Source of the DNA: JAYPAN01 sp038123715
Lineage (GTDB): Bacteria; Pseudomonadota; Alphaproteobacteria; RS24
Length of the DNA stretch: 13,921 bases
Reading direction: 5' to 3'
Assembly (NCBI GenBank): GCA_038123715.1
Contig: JAYPAN010000030.1
Coordinates: 1-13,921, forward strand
The notes below the pieces were generated by a model. The model was not told the DNA's origin, did no database searches, and was given only the letters and a program-made list of their open reading frames with translations. This document shows positions 5,169 to 13,285 of the stretch, piece by piece; position 1 is the first letter of the stretch; each line of letters starts with the position of its first letter. A program made the position numbers and the translations under genes.

Positions 5169-7016
5169 ATGCAGCCTGTAATTTCTCGCATATCCGGTCT
5201 TTTCGCGGCTATTTTTTGCCTTGCCTTGCCATTGCTGGCAGCGTCGCCGGTCATCGCCAATGAAACCGCCCAACATAATATAAAGCGACACGGCATATCG
5301 CTGTTTGGCGACCCTGCTTTGGCGAAAGGCTTTGCCCATTTTCCCTATGTCAATCCGCAAGCGCCCAAGGGCGGCGCGCTGACTATCGCTTCGATTGGCA
5401 CATTTGACAGCCTGAACCGGTTTTCCATCAAGGGCAATCCGGCTGAAGGGCTAGGGCTGGTGCATGACGCGCTGATGATGCCCAGTCTCGACGAACCCAG
5501 CGCCGCCTATGGGCTGATTGCCGAAACGGTGAGCCATCCGGCGGATTATTCATCCGTCACCTTTACTTTACGCAAAACGGCGCGGTTTTCTGACAATAGC
5601 CCGATTACCGCCAATGATGTCGCCTTTTCGCTCGACGCGCTGCGCGACGCGCATCCATTTTACCGCGCCTATTATGGCGATGTCGAAAAGATGGAGATTT
5701 TAAGCCCGCATAAAATCCGCTTTATCTTTTCGCAGACCGGCAATCGGGAATTGCCGCTTATTCTGGGGCAATTGCCGGTGCTGTCGAAAGCCTGGTGGTC
5801 GGCGGAAGGGCGCGGCCTCGATAAAACAACACTGGATGTGCCGGTCACATCGGGCGCTTATCGCATTGCCGCGCTGGAGCCGGGACGCAGCATCACCTAT
5901 CAGCGCCTTGCCGATTACTGGGCGCGCGATTTGAATGTCAATATCGGCAAGCATAATTTCGACACGATAAAATATTTGTCCTTTGGCGATGACACAGTGG
6001 CGTTTGAGGCGCTGAAAGCGGGCGATGTGCATTTCCGGCGCGAATACTCCTCGCGCGTCTGGGCAACCGGCTATGATTTGCCATCGGTTGAGAAAGGCCA
6101 ATTGCGGCGCGAAACCGTAGCGCTTGAAAACAGCCATGGCATGCAGGCTTTTGTGATGAATACCCGCCGCGCGCCCTTCAACAATATCTATGTCCGCGAG
6201 GCGCTGAATTGGGCTTATGATTTTGAATGGACAAATAAAAACCTGTTTTACGGGCAATATGCGCGCACCGGCTCATTTTTTGAAAACTCTGAACTGGCGG
6301 CGACCGGCAAGCCAAGCAAGGCCGAGCTTGAACTGTTGCTGCCCTTGAGCGACCAGTTGCCGCCCGCCGTTTTTGACACGCCGCCCGCCAATCCGGTGAC
6401 CGATGGCAGTGGCAATATACGCGGCCATTTACGCAAAGCCCGCGCCCTGCTGCAAAAGGCGGGCTGGACGATTGAAAAGGGCAAATTGCAAAAAAACGGC
6501 ACACCGATGAAAATCGAGTTTTTGCTGGTGCAACCGGCCTTTGAGCGCATTGTCGGCGCTTATATCCGCAATTTGGAAAAGCTCGGCATTGACGCGCATA
6601 TGCGGACAATCGACCCGACACAATATCAAAACCGCCTGACCAATTATGATTTCGATATTTCGGTTTACAGTTTCCGGCAATCGCTGTCGCCGGGCAATGA
6701 GCAGCGCGATTTCTGGACAAGCGCCGCCGCCGACAGGCCGGGCGGGCGCAATCTGATTGGTATTAAAAACAAGGCAGTGGATATTTTGGTCGAAAAGCTG
6801 ATTTTTGCGCCCTCGCGTGACCGGCTTGTCGCGGCCAGCCGGGCGCTCGACCGTGTGTTGCGCGCCAATCATTATGTCGTGCCGCAATGGCACGCACCGC
6901 ATGAGCGTCTGGCCTATTGGCAAGGCATTGCCCATGGCGCGCGCCTGCCCAAATATGGGTTGGGCTTTCCATCCGTCTGGTATCGCACAGCGCCGCATAA
7001 AGGCGTGCAACCATAA
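5169..7016 (+). CDS. yejA: Periplasmic oligopeptide-binding protein of Yej-type ABC importer
   Basis: A protein of 615 aa, close to E. coli YejA in length; an extracellular solute-binding protein of family 5. A signal peptide is clear: hydrophobic core at about 10-26, likely cleavage after VIA (28-30), so the mature protein is periplasmic. Family features include HGISLFGDPALAKGF (41-55), YVNPQAPKGG just after it, and the late segments HYVVPQW and GFPSVWYR. It delivers peptides to YejB/YejE. E. coli YejABEF takes up microcin C. Start ATG 5169 has AGGAG (5158-5162) at a six-base gap. It is first in the yejA-B-E-F order; the 116-base gap to yejB is the longest in the operon. I cannot tell whether it is orthologous to YejA or to the related murein-peptide-binding YepA described in Agrobacterium. 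Confidence 0.93.
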   Translation: MQPVISRISGLFAAIFCLALPLLAASPVIANETAQHNIKRHGISLFGDPALAKGFAHFPYVNPQAPKGGALTIASIGTFDSLNRFSIKGNPAEGLGLVHDALMMPSLDEPSAAYGLIAETVSHPADYSSVTFTLRKTARFSDNSPITANDVAFSLDALRDAHPFYRAYYGDVEKMEILSPHKIRFIFSQTGNRELPLILGQLPVLSKAWWSAEGRGLDKTTLDVPVTSGAYRIAALEPGRSITYQRLADYWARDLNVNIGKHNFDTIKYLSFGDDTVAFEALKAGDVHFRREYSSRVWATGYDLPSVEKGQLRRETVALENSHGMQAFVMNTRRAPFNNIYVREALNWAYDFEWTNKNLFYGQYARTGSFFENSELAATGKPSKAELELLLPLSDQLPPAVFDTPPANPVTDGSGNIRGHLRKARALLQKAGWTIEKGKLQKNGTPMKIEFLLVQPAFERIVGAYIRNLEKLGIDAHMRTIDPTQYQNRLTNYDFDISVYSFRQSLSPGNEQRDFWTSAAADRPGGRNLIGIKNKAVDILVEKLIFAPSRDRLVAASRALDRVLRANHYVVPQWHAPHERLAYWQGIAHGARLPKYGLGFPSVWYRTAPHKGVQP

Positions 7017-7114
7017 ACCGCAAACCTCACCCATTGGCGCCATGATGACCCTTGCCGGACGCCCCCCATATCGGCATACTGGCGGCGTTTTCGGGCATAT
7101 TCACCGGCCACTTC

Positions 7115-7120
7115 AAGGAG
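7115..7120 (+). promoter_or_regulatory. Ribosome binding site that decides the yejB start
   Basis: AAGGAG is the only strong Shine-Dalgarno sequence in the yejA-yejB gap. It supports ATG 7133 over the upstream in-frame TTG 7052. The 12-base spacing is longer than usual, so initiation may be modest. Confidence 0.6.
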
Positions 7121-7132
7121 AACCAAGCCGCC

Positions 7133-8233
7133 ATGTCAGCCTATATTTTACGCCGATTGCTGCTCATGATTCCGACGATTTTCGGCGTCATGGCGATAAG
7201 CTTTGCGTTGGTGCAATTTGCGCCGGGCGGGCCTGTTGAACGCATTATCGCGCAATTGCAAGGCCATGATGTCGGGGCGACAGCGCGTTTCACCTCCTTG
7301 CAGGAAGGTGCAATGAGTGGCACGGGCGCGGCGTCTGGCGTGGCTGGCAAATATCGCGGCGCGCAAGGGCTTGACCCGGAGTTTATTGCCGAGCTGGAAG
7401 CGCAATTCGGTTTTGACAAGCCAGTGCATGAACGCTTTGTCAAAATGCTGGGCGACTATTTGCGGTTTGATTTCGGCCAAAGCTATTATCGCGACATTGC
7501 GGTGATTGACCTGATTGCTGAAAAACTGCCGGTCTCCATCACGCTTGGCCTGTGGTCAACCTTGCTCACCTATCTGATATCCATTCCGCTTGGCATTGCC
7601 AAAGCGCGCCGCGACGGCACGGCTTTCGACATGTGGACATCAGCGGTGATTATTGTCAGCTATGCCATTCCCGGCTTTTTATTCGCCGTGGCGCTTATCG
7701 TGCTGTTTGCCGGCGGCAGCTATTTTAACTGGTTTCCCTTGCGTGGCCTGACTTCCGATAATTTCAGCGAGTTGAGCCTTATCGGACAGCTGGCCGATTA
7801 TCTCTGGCATATTTTCCTGCCCGTTCTGGCGCTGACCATTGGCGGTTTTGCCACCACCTCGCTATTGACCAAAAACGCCTTTCTCGACGAAATTCGCAAA
7901 CAATATGTGATGACCGCGCGCGCCAAGGGGCTGGATGAAAAACAAGTGCTGTATGGTCATGTTTTCCGCAATGCCATGCTGATTGTGATTGCCGGTTTTC
8001 CCGGTGCTTTTATCGGCGCATTTTTCACCGGCTCGCTGTTGATTGAGACGATTTTTTCGCTCGATGGGCTGGGGCTGTTATCTTATGAAAGCATTGTCAA
8101 TCGGGACTATCCGGTGGTGTTCGCCTCGCTGTATATTTTCGGGCTTATCGGGCTGGTCGTCACGTTATTGTCGGATTTGACCTATATGTGGGTTGACCCG
8201 CGCATTGATTTTGAAGCGCGCGGAAGGGGTTAG
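7133..8233 (+). CDS. yejB: Oligopeptide ABC transporter permease, YejB type
   Basis: A protein of 366 aa (E. coli YejB is of similar length), an inner-membrane permease of the BPD-transport family. It begins MSAYILRRLLLMIPTIFGVM, the usual N-terminal first helix of DppB/OppB-like proteins. A large periplasmic loop spans about 30-135, then comes a helical bundle. The cytoplasmic EAA coupling loop lies at about 259-281 (TARAKGLDEKQVLYGHVFRN), the contact for YejF. The C-terminal DPRIDF is typical. The frame is open upstream to TTG 7052, but those 27 residues lack family likeness. The gene pairs with YejE to make the channel. Its stop is five bases before the yejE start, indicating translational coupling. 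Confidence 0.95.
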   Translation: MSAYILRRLLLMIPTIFGVMAISFALVQFAPGGPVERIIAQLQGHDVGATARFTSLQEGAMSGTGAASGVAGKYRGAQGLDPEFIAELEAQFGFDKPVHERFVKMLGDYLRFDFGQSYYRDIAVIDLIAEKLPVSITLGLWSTLLTYLISIPLGIAKARRDGTAFDMWTSAVIIVSYAIPGFLFAVALIVLFAGGSYFNWFPLRGLTSDNFSELSLIGQLADYLWHIFLPVLALTIGGFATTSLLTKNAFLDEIRKQYVMTARAKGLDEKQVLYGHVFRNAMLIVIAGFPGAFIGAFFTGSLLIETIFSLDGLGLLSYESIVNRDYPVVFASLYIFGLIGLVVTLLSDLTYMWVDPRIDFEARGRG

Positions 8234-8237
8234 CGGC

Positions 8238-9278
8238 ATGGTCAAACGCTTTTCCCTTTCACCGCTGAACCAACGCCGCTGGCGCAATTTCAAAGCCAAT
8301 AAGCGCGGGCTGATATCGCTTTACCTGTTTGCTGTTCTATTCACCCTGACCCTGTTTGCGGAATTTCTGGCAAATGACAAACCGCTGCTTATTCTGGTTG
8401 ACGGGCAGGCTTATGTGCCGGTCTTGCAAGCCTATCCGGAAACCGAGTTTGGCGGCGACTTTGCGACAGAAGCTGATTACCGCGACCCGTTTGTTGTCGC
8501 CCTGATTGAAGATAAGGGCGGGCGGATAGTCTGGCCGCTATTGCGTTACAGCTATGACACAATAAATCTTGACCTTGAGCGTCCCGCGCCTGCGCCGCCC
8601 AGCGCCGCCAATTGGCTTGGCACAGATGACCAAGGGCGCGATGTGCTGGCGCGGCTGATTTACGGGTTTCGCATTTCCATCCTGTTTGGCCTGACACTGA
8701 CATTGGCCTCCTCATTGGTCGGGATTTGCGCCGGTGCGGTGCAGGGTTATTTCGGCGGCTGGGTGGATTTGGGTATGCAGCGTTTCATTGAAATATGGAC
8801 ATCCGTGCCATCGCTTTATTTGCTGATTATCATCGCCGCGGTGATTGAGCCGGGCTTTTGGATTTTGCTCGGCATTTTGCTTTTATTTTCATGGGTGGCG
8901 CTGGTCGGTGTGGTGCGCGCGGAGTTTTTGCGGGCGCGCAATTTTGAATATATTGAGGCCGCCCGCGCGCTCGGCATTGGCAATGTCACCATTATGTATC
9001 GCCATATTCTGCCCAATGCCATGGTCGCCACGCTGACTTTCATGCCGTTTATTCTGAACGCCTCCATCACCACTTTGACCTCGCTTGATTTCCTTGGCTT
9101 CGGCCTGCCGCCCGGCTCGCCCTCTTTGGGCGAATTGCTGGCGCAGGGCAAAGCTAATTTGCAAGCGCCCTGGCTCGGCCTGTCCGGCTTTTTCACCATT
9201 GCCATAATGCTGTCCATGCTGGTCTTTATCGGCGAAGCTGTGCGCGATGCTTTTGACCCGCGCAAAACCCTCGGATAG
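8238..9278 (+). CDS. yejE: Oligopeptide ABC transporter permease, YejE type
   Basis: A protein of 346 aa (E. coli YejE is about 341), the second inner-membrane permease. The N-terminal SPLNQRRWRNFKANKRG (8-24) precedes the first membrane helix (about 25-45). A YejE-specific periplasmic insert follows (about 46-125), then LGTDDQGRDVLARL (127-140), a signature of DppC/OppC/YejE permeases. Further helices follow, with the EAA loop at about 239-261 (AARALGIGNVTIMYRHILPN). Start ATG 8238 has GGAAGGGG (8222-8229) at eight bases; an in-frame ATG at 8193 would overlap the end of yejB and has no family support. It ends nine bases before yejF. Confidence 0.95.
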   Translation: MVKRFSLSPLNQRRWRNFKANKRGLISLYLFAVLFTLTLFAEFLANDKPLLILVDGQAYVPVLQAYPETEFGGDFATEADYRDPFVVALIEDKGGRIVWPLLRYSYDTINLDLERPAPAPPSAANWLGTDDQGRDVLARLIYGFRISILFGLTLTLASSLVGICAGAVQGYFGGWVDLGMQRFIEIWTSVPSLYLLIIIAAVIEPGFWILLGILLLFSWVALVGVVRAEFLRARNFEYIEAARALGIGNVTIMYRHILPNAMVATLTFMPFILNASITTLTSLDFLGFGLPPGSPSLGELLAQGKANLQAPWLGLSGFFTIAIMLSMLVFIGEAVRDAFDPRKTLG

Positions 9279-9287
9279 GCCAGACCC

Positions 9288-10901
9288 ATGACGCCGATTG
9301 AAGAACCCAAAGATAAATTGCTGATGGTCGAAAGGCTGCATGTCGGCTTTCGCAGCGATGGCAAAGATATTGATGCGGTGGATGATGTGTCCTTCGACCT
9401 TAATGTCGGCGAAACGCTGGGGCTGGTCGGTGAAAGCGGCTCCGGCAAATCGGTTTCCGCTTTGTCTATTCTGCAATTGCTTCCCTATCCGACCGCTTTT
9501 CACCGGCGCGGCACGATATTGTTCAATGGCGAGGATATCAGCCTTGCGACGCAAGAACGGATACGCCAATTGCGCGGCAATGATATTTCAATGGTGTTTC
9601 AAGAACCCATGTCATCGCTGAACCCGCTTCATGCGATTGGCCGGCAAATCAGCGAGGTCATTTTGCTGCACCGTCCGGTATCGGCCAAAGCCGCCATGCA
9701 TGAGGCGGTTCAATTGCTGCACCGTGTCGGCCTGCCGGATGCCGAGCAGAAATATAATGCGCTGCCGCATGAGCTTTCCGGCGGGCAAAGACAACGTGTC
9801 GTGATTGCCATGGCGCTGGCCAATCGCCCGAAATTGCTGATTGCCGACGAGCCGACCACGGCGTTGGATGTGACCATTCAAAAGCAGATTCTCGAATTGC
9901 TGAAAGAATTGCAGGCCGAAACCGGCATGGCGATTTTGCTGATTACCCATGATTTGGGCATTGTGAAGAAAATGGCCGACCGGGTTTGCGTGATGCGAAA
10001 TGGCAAAATTGTCGAGCAGGGGTCGGTCAGCCAGGTGATTGAAACCCCGCAGCATGACTATACGCAAAAGCTGATTGATGCCGAGCCGAAAGGCGCGCCC
10101 GTCGCCTCACCTTCCTTGACCTCGATTATGTCGGTCAATGATTTGAAAGTCTGGTTTCCCCTGAAACGCGGCCTTATGAAGCGCACTTATGATTATGTGC
10201 GGGCGGTTGATGATGTCTCCTTCACCATTGCCGAGGGTCGCACTTTAGGCATTGTCGGTGAAAGCGGCTCAGGCAAAACCAGCCTTGGACGCGCGCTTCT
10301 TGGCCTGCTGCCGGCGCGCGGACGGGTGGTGTTTGACAAGAGGGATGTGCTGGACGCCTCGCCCGCCGAGCGCCGGATGATGCGCCGCCATTTGCAAATC
10401 GTTTTCCAAGACCCGTTTGGCTCGCTTTCCCCGCGCATGCCAGTCAATGAAATTATCGCCGAGGGGTTGAAACTGCATGAGCCGGATTTGCTGCCCGATG
10501 CGCGTGCACGCCGTGTCGGTGATATTTTGCGCGAAGTCGAGCTTGACCCGGCGATTGCCAATCGCTATCCGCATGAGTTTTCCGGCGGCCAGCGTCAGCG
10601 CATTGCCATTGCCCGCGCGCTGATTTTACAACCGAAATTTCTGGTGCTGGACGAGCCAACAAGCGCGCTTGACCGACCGGTGCAGGCGCAAATCATTGAC
10701 TTGCTGCGCCGCCTGCAAAATGAAAAGGAATTGACCTATCTGTTTATCAGCCATGATTTGAAAGTGGTGCGCGCGCTGGCGCATCATATTATGGTGATGA
10801 AGGATGGCAAATGTGTGGAGACTGGCCCGACCGAGTCAATTTTTACCCGCCCGCGCAATCTTTACACGCATGAATTATTGCAAGCGGCACTGGATATTTA
10901 G
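9288..10901 (+). CDS. yejF: Peptide ABC transporter ATPase with two nucleotide-binding domains, YejF type
   Basis: A protein of 537 aa; the single polypeptide holds both ATPase domains that power the YejB/YejE channel, as in E. coli YejF. Domain 1 has Walker A GESGSGKS (48-55), signature LSGGQ (163-167), Walker B LLIADEP (183-189) and H-loop H221. Domain 2 has Walker A GESGSGKT (324-331), signature FSGGQ (431-435), Walker B LVLDEP (452-457) and H489. All catalytic motifs are intact in both halves, so both sites should bind and hydrolyse ATP. ATG 9288 is nine bases after the yejE stop; no strong ribosome-binding site is seen, consistent with coupling. Its TAG stop overlaps the stop of the convergent NlpC/P60 gene. 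Last gene of yejABEF. Confidence 0.96.
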   Translation: MTPIEEPKDKLLMVERLHVGFRSDGKDIDAVDDVSFDLNVGETLGLVGESGSGKSVSALSILQLLPYPTAFHRRGTILFNGEDISLATQERIRQLRGNDISMVFQEPMSSLNPLHAIGRQISEVILLHRPVSAKAAMHEAVQLLHRVGLPDAEQKYNALPHELSGGQRQRVVIAMALANRPKLLIADEPTTALDVTIQKQILELLKELQAETGMAILLITHDLGIVKKMADRVCVMRNGKIVEQGSVSQVIETPQHDYTQKLIDAEPKGAPVASPSLTSIMSVNDLKVWFPLKRGLMKRTYDYVRAVDDVSFTIAEGRTLGIVGESGSGKTSLGRALLGLLPARGRVVFDKRDVLDASPAERRMMRRHLQIVFQDPFGSLSPRMPVNEIIAEGLKLHEPDLLPDARARRVGDILREVELDPAIANRYPHEFSGGQRQRIAIARALILQPKFLVLDEPTSALDRPVQAQIIDLLRRLQNEKELTYLFISHDLKVVRALAHHIMVMKDGKCVETGPTESIFTRPRNLYTHELLQAALDI

Positions 10902-11803
10902 CCGCCATTTTGGTGCAGCCGTTTGATGCAGCGCACCGGGCCATCGGTTTTTTCAATCCGCGCACAGGCTTCGGCAAAATCTTCCTCGACCACGCGCATA
11001 TGGGTGGCATTGGCGTGTATCAGCCGGTCGGGCGCAGCCAACAGGCCGACATGGCCTTTCCAAAAAACCAAATCACCGGCGTCACCCGCTGCTACCTCCT
11101 TGCCCAGCACCGCTTCTTGCATGTCGCTGTCGCGCGGACAGGCCATGCCGCATTGGCGCAGCGCAATTTGCACAAGGCCGGAACAGTCCAGCCCAAGGCT
11201 TTCCCGCCCACCCCATAAATAGGGCGTGCCGATAAAGCGGCGGGCAATCGCTACCGGGTCATCTGCCGATTGCGATAGCGGAGCAATATCATCGGCAATG
11301 ATAAACGCCCCATCCGCCATTTCGGCAAAGCGCCCCTGAATGGCGCGCACGGTCAGCCTTGCGCCCATAGACAGCGCCATAAGCGGGCGTGATTTGATAT
11401 CTGCATCGGTGTAAACGAAACTGCGTAACGCACAAAGCTGGTGGGTCGGCGTTTCAACCGGCCCCAAATCTTCCAGCAGCGCATAGCCGACATAATCATC
11501 CTCGCGCGATTGCCCCCAAGCAAAAGCGCCGCGCCGTTCATAGACGCGGAAATGCTCGCCATGCAAAAGCTGGCTGTCCATCAGCGCACCATGCGCCGGC
11601 GCGCGCCGCAACGCCGTGACCGGCGCAATCACGCTGTAATCTTGACCGCTAACATAATGGTGCGCCTTAACTTCGCCGCGCAAATGCGCCGCCGCCAAAT
11701 CATCGCGCCACGGATTGATGCGCGGGTCGGGCTTTTGTGCAAACCCGGCCGCATTACCGGCCTGATTATTACCGCCCTTATTATTGCCACCTGCCTCAGC
11801 CAT
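10898..11803 (-). CDS. NlpC/P60 family peptidase, YkfC-like, cytoplasmic
   Basis: A protein of 301 aa. The C-terminal NlpC/P60 (C40) domain has PYLWGG (194-199), the nucleophile in LDCSGL (C207), the base in HVGLL (H251) and a third residue near H263 (LIHAN). The N-terminal 170 or so residues look like the SH3-like domains of YkfC-type gamma-D-glutamyl-L-diamino acid endopeptidases, which cut murein tripeptides with a free N-terminal L-Ala. PRDS (223-226) after the nucleophile also recalls that subgroup. No signal peptide is present; residues 5-20 are Gly/Asn-rich. Start ATG 11803 overlaps the aminopeptidase stop in ATGGCTGA; ATG 11812 is an in-frame alternative. The longer open frame to 12013 lies within the aminopeptidase gene and was not used. 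The family is sure, the murein substrate is inferred. Confidence 0.92.
   Translation of the reverse strand: MAEAGGNNKGGNNQAGNAAGFAQKPDPRINPWRDDLAAAHLRGEVKAHHYVSGQDYSVIAPVTALRRAPAHGALMDSQLLHGEHFRVYERRGAFAWGQSREDDYVGYALLEDLGPVETPTHQLCALRSFVYTDADIKSRPLMALSMGARLTVRAIQGRFAEMADGAFIIADDIAPLSQSADDPVAIARRFIGTPYLWGGRESLGLDCSGLVQIALRQCGMACPRDSDMQEAVLGKEVAAGDAGDLVFWKGHVGLLAAPDRLIHANATHMRVVEEDFAEACARIEKTDGPVRCIKRLHQNGG
11744..11791 (-). repeat. Imperfect 15-bp repeat coding Gly/Asn tract at NlpC/P60 N-terminus
   Basis: About three imperfect 15-bp units on the minus strand (GGTGGCAATAATAAG, GGCGGTAATAATCAG, then a decayed copy) encode GGNNK, GGNNQ and AGNAA. The similar GNGGNG end of the upstream aminopeptidase lies just across the gene junction. 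Confidence 0.6.
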
Positions 11804-13247
11804 TGCCGCCATTCCCGAAGCGTTGCTCCAACACCTGCAAAACGGCGCGGATGGATTGCGCCTCGCCGCCGACCGGTCGGCCGGGGCGCGATTTGGCATT
11901 CCACGCATAGACATCAACATGCATCCAGCTTGGCGTGGCCTTGACAAAACGGGCGAGAAACAGCGCGGCAGTAATTGAGCCGCCCATTGGCGAGCTGCCA
12001 ATATGGCTGACATCGGCTATCTGGCTGTCGAGCCAGCCATCATAGCCCGGCCAAAGCGGCATGCGCCACATCGGGTCATGCACACCGGCACCGGCCTGCA
12101 TGATATCCTCGGCCAGCGCGTCATCATGGGTGTAAAAGGGAATGACTTCCGGCCCCATAGCGACCCGTGCCGCGCCGGTCAAAGTGGCGAAATCGACCAT
12201 AATCTCAGGCTGCTCACCATCCGCTTCGGCCAGCATATCGGCCAGCACCAGACGCCCTTCGGCATCCGTATTGCCGATTTCAACGCTCATACCATTGCGG
12301 CTGGCCAGCACATCACCGGGGCGGAAAGCACCGGGGCCAATGGCATTTTCCACCGCGCCGACCAGCACCCGCAAGCGGACATCCATATTGGCCGCCATAA
12401 TGGCATCGGCCAACGCAATGCACAAAGCTGCCCCGCCCATATCTTTTTTCATCAAATCCATATAATTGCCGGTTTTGAGATTCAGCCCGCCGGTATCGAA
12501 ACACACGCCCTTGCCGACCAGCGTGACGCGCGGCGCGTCTTGGCGACCCCAGCGCACATCAAGCAGGCGCGGCGCTTGTGCCGCCGCCCGCCCGACCGCG
12601 TGAATCATCGGATAGTTTTCAGCCAGCAAATCATCGCCGACAATGGCCGAAAAATCAGCGCCATGTGTGTCAGCAAGCGATTGCATCACCTGATGCAGGG
12701 CGTCCGGCCCCATATCTTCCGCCGGTGTATTGATAAGATTGCGCGCCAGAAACACGGCGCGGTTCATGCGGGTCATCGCCGCTATGTCAGCTTCGGCAGG
12801 CACAACAAGACGCGCCAATTCTTCGGCTTTGGCATTATTGGCAGTCGCACCGGCATGGCTGCGATAAGCGGTGAAACGGTAATGGCCGAGCGCCCAAGCC
12901 AGCGGTGCCATTTTGGCGACATCAGCCGGGCAAGAATTGTCGAGCCGGTAATGGCCCGGCGGTAATTTGCGCGGTAAAACAGCCAGCGCAAACGGGTCGG
13001 CTTTGCGCCCCAGCCCCAGCAACACGGCAGACAGGCCACCGGCACTGTCGGGCAGCAGTAAAACCTCATTGGCAGACGCTTTGAAGTTTGTGGTTTCGAC
13101 CCACGCTAAATGCTGGCCGCTATTGGCCTGCTTCCAAATCTCAAGCTGTTTCGGGTCAAGCGCGTAAATCAGACAGGCCGGTTTGCCCTTATCCACGAGA
13201 TACAGGCCGTCCAGACAGGCCATGCCATTTTCAATCGGGTCAGACAT
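11796..13247 (-). CDS. Leucyl aminopeptidase family protein (M17)
   Basis: A protein of 483 aa, a cytoplasmic two-metal aminopeptidase that removes N-terminal residues from peptides. All PepA active-site residues can be placed with the same spacing as in E. coli: metal ligands K246, D251, D269, D328 and E330, and catalytic K258 and R332. They lie in GKGVCFDTGG (245-254), KKDMGG (267-272) and the M17 signature NTDAEGRL (326-333). The N-terminal domain (1-160) is divergent from PepA, as in the short alphaproteobacterial branch, so specificity and a DNA-binding role should not be assumed. ATG 13247 has AAGAGGCG (13251-13258) upstream. It lies 38 bases after the dehydrogenase and overlaps the NlpC/P60 gene by 8 bases, so the two peptidases are translationally coupled. 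Confidence 0.95.
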   Translation of the reverse strand: MSDPIENGMACLDGLYLVDKGKPACLIYALDPKQLEIWKQANSGQHLAWVETTNFKASANEVLLLPDSAGGLSAVLLGLGRKADPFALAVLPRKLPPGHYRLDNSCPADVAKMAPLAWALGHYRFTAYRSHAGATANNAKAEELARLVVPAEADIAAMTRMNRAVFLARNLINTPAEDMGPDALHQVMQSLADTHGADFSAIVGDDLLAENYPMIHAVGRAAAQAPRLLDVRWGRQDAPRVTLVGKGVCFDTGGLNLKTGNYMDLMKKDMGGAALCIALADAIMAANMDVRLRVLVGAVENAIGPGAFRPGDVLASRNGMSVEIGNTDAEGRLVLADMLAEADGEQPEIMVDFATLTGAARVAMGPEVIPFYTHDDALAEDIMQAGAGVHDPMWRMPLWPGYDGWLDSQIADVSHIGSSPMGGSITAALFLARFVKATPSWMHVDVYAWNAKSRPGRPVGGEAQSIRAVLQVLEQRFGNGGNG

Positions 13248-13285
13248 TGCCGCCTCTTATGACAAGATTACACGCTGCTCTCACC

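Noticed and set aside
5045..5263. Small open frame beginning in the third 16-bp repeat
   Set aside because: It has no ribosome-binding site, begins in a duplicated sequence and overlaps the yejA signal peptide in another frame.
7052..7132. Upstream TTG start for yejB
   Set aside because: The 27 extra residues do not look like a permease N-terminus, and a Shine-Dalgarno sequence lies between this TTG and ATG 7133.
11804..12013. Upstream extension of the NlpC/P60 gene
   Set aside because: It lies wholly within the aminopeptidase coding region in another frame; the ATGGCTGA overlap gives a natural coupled start.
12003..12965. Plus-strand open frame of 320 codons
   Set aside because: It is antisense to the M17 aminopeptidase, whose active-site residues are all in place on the minus strand.
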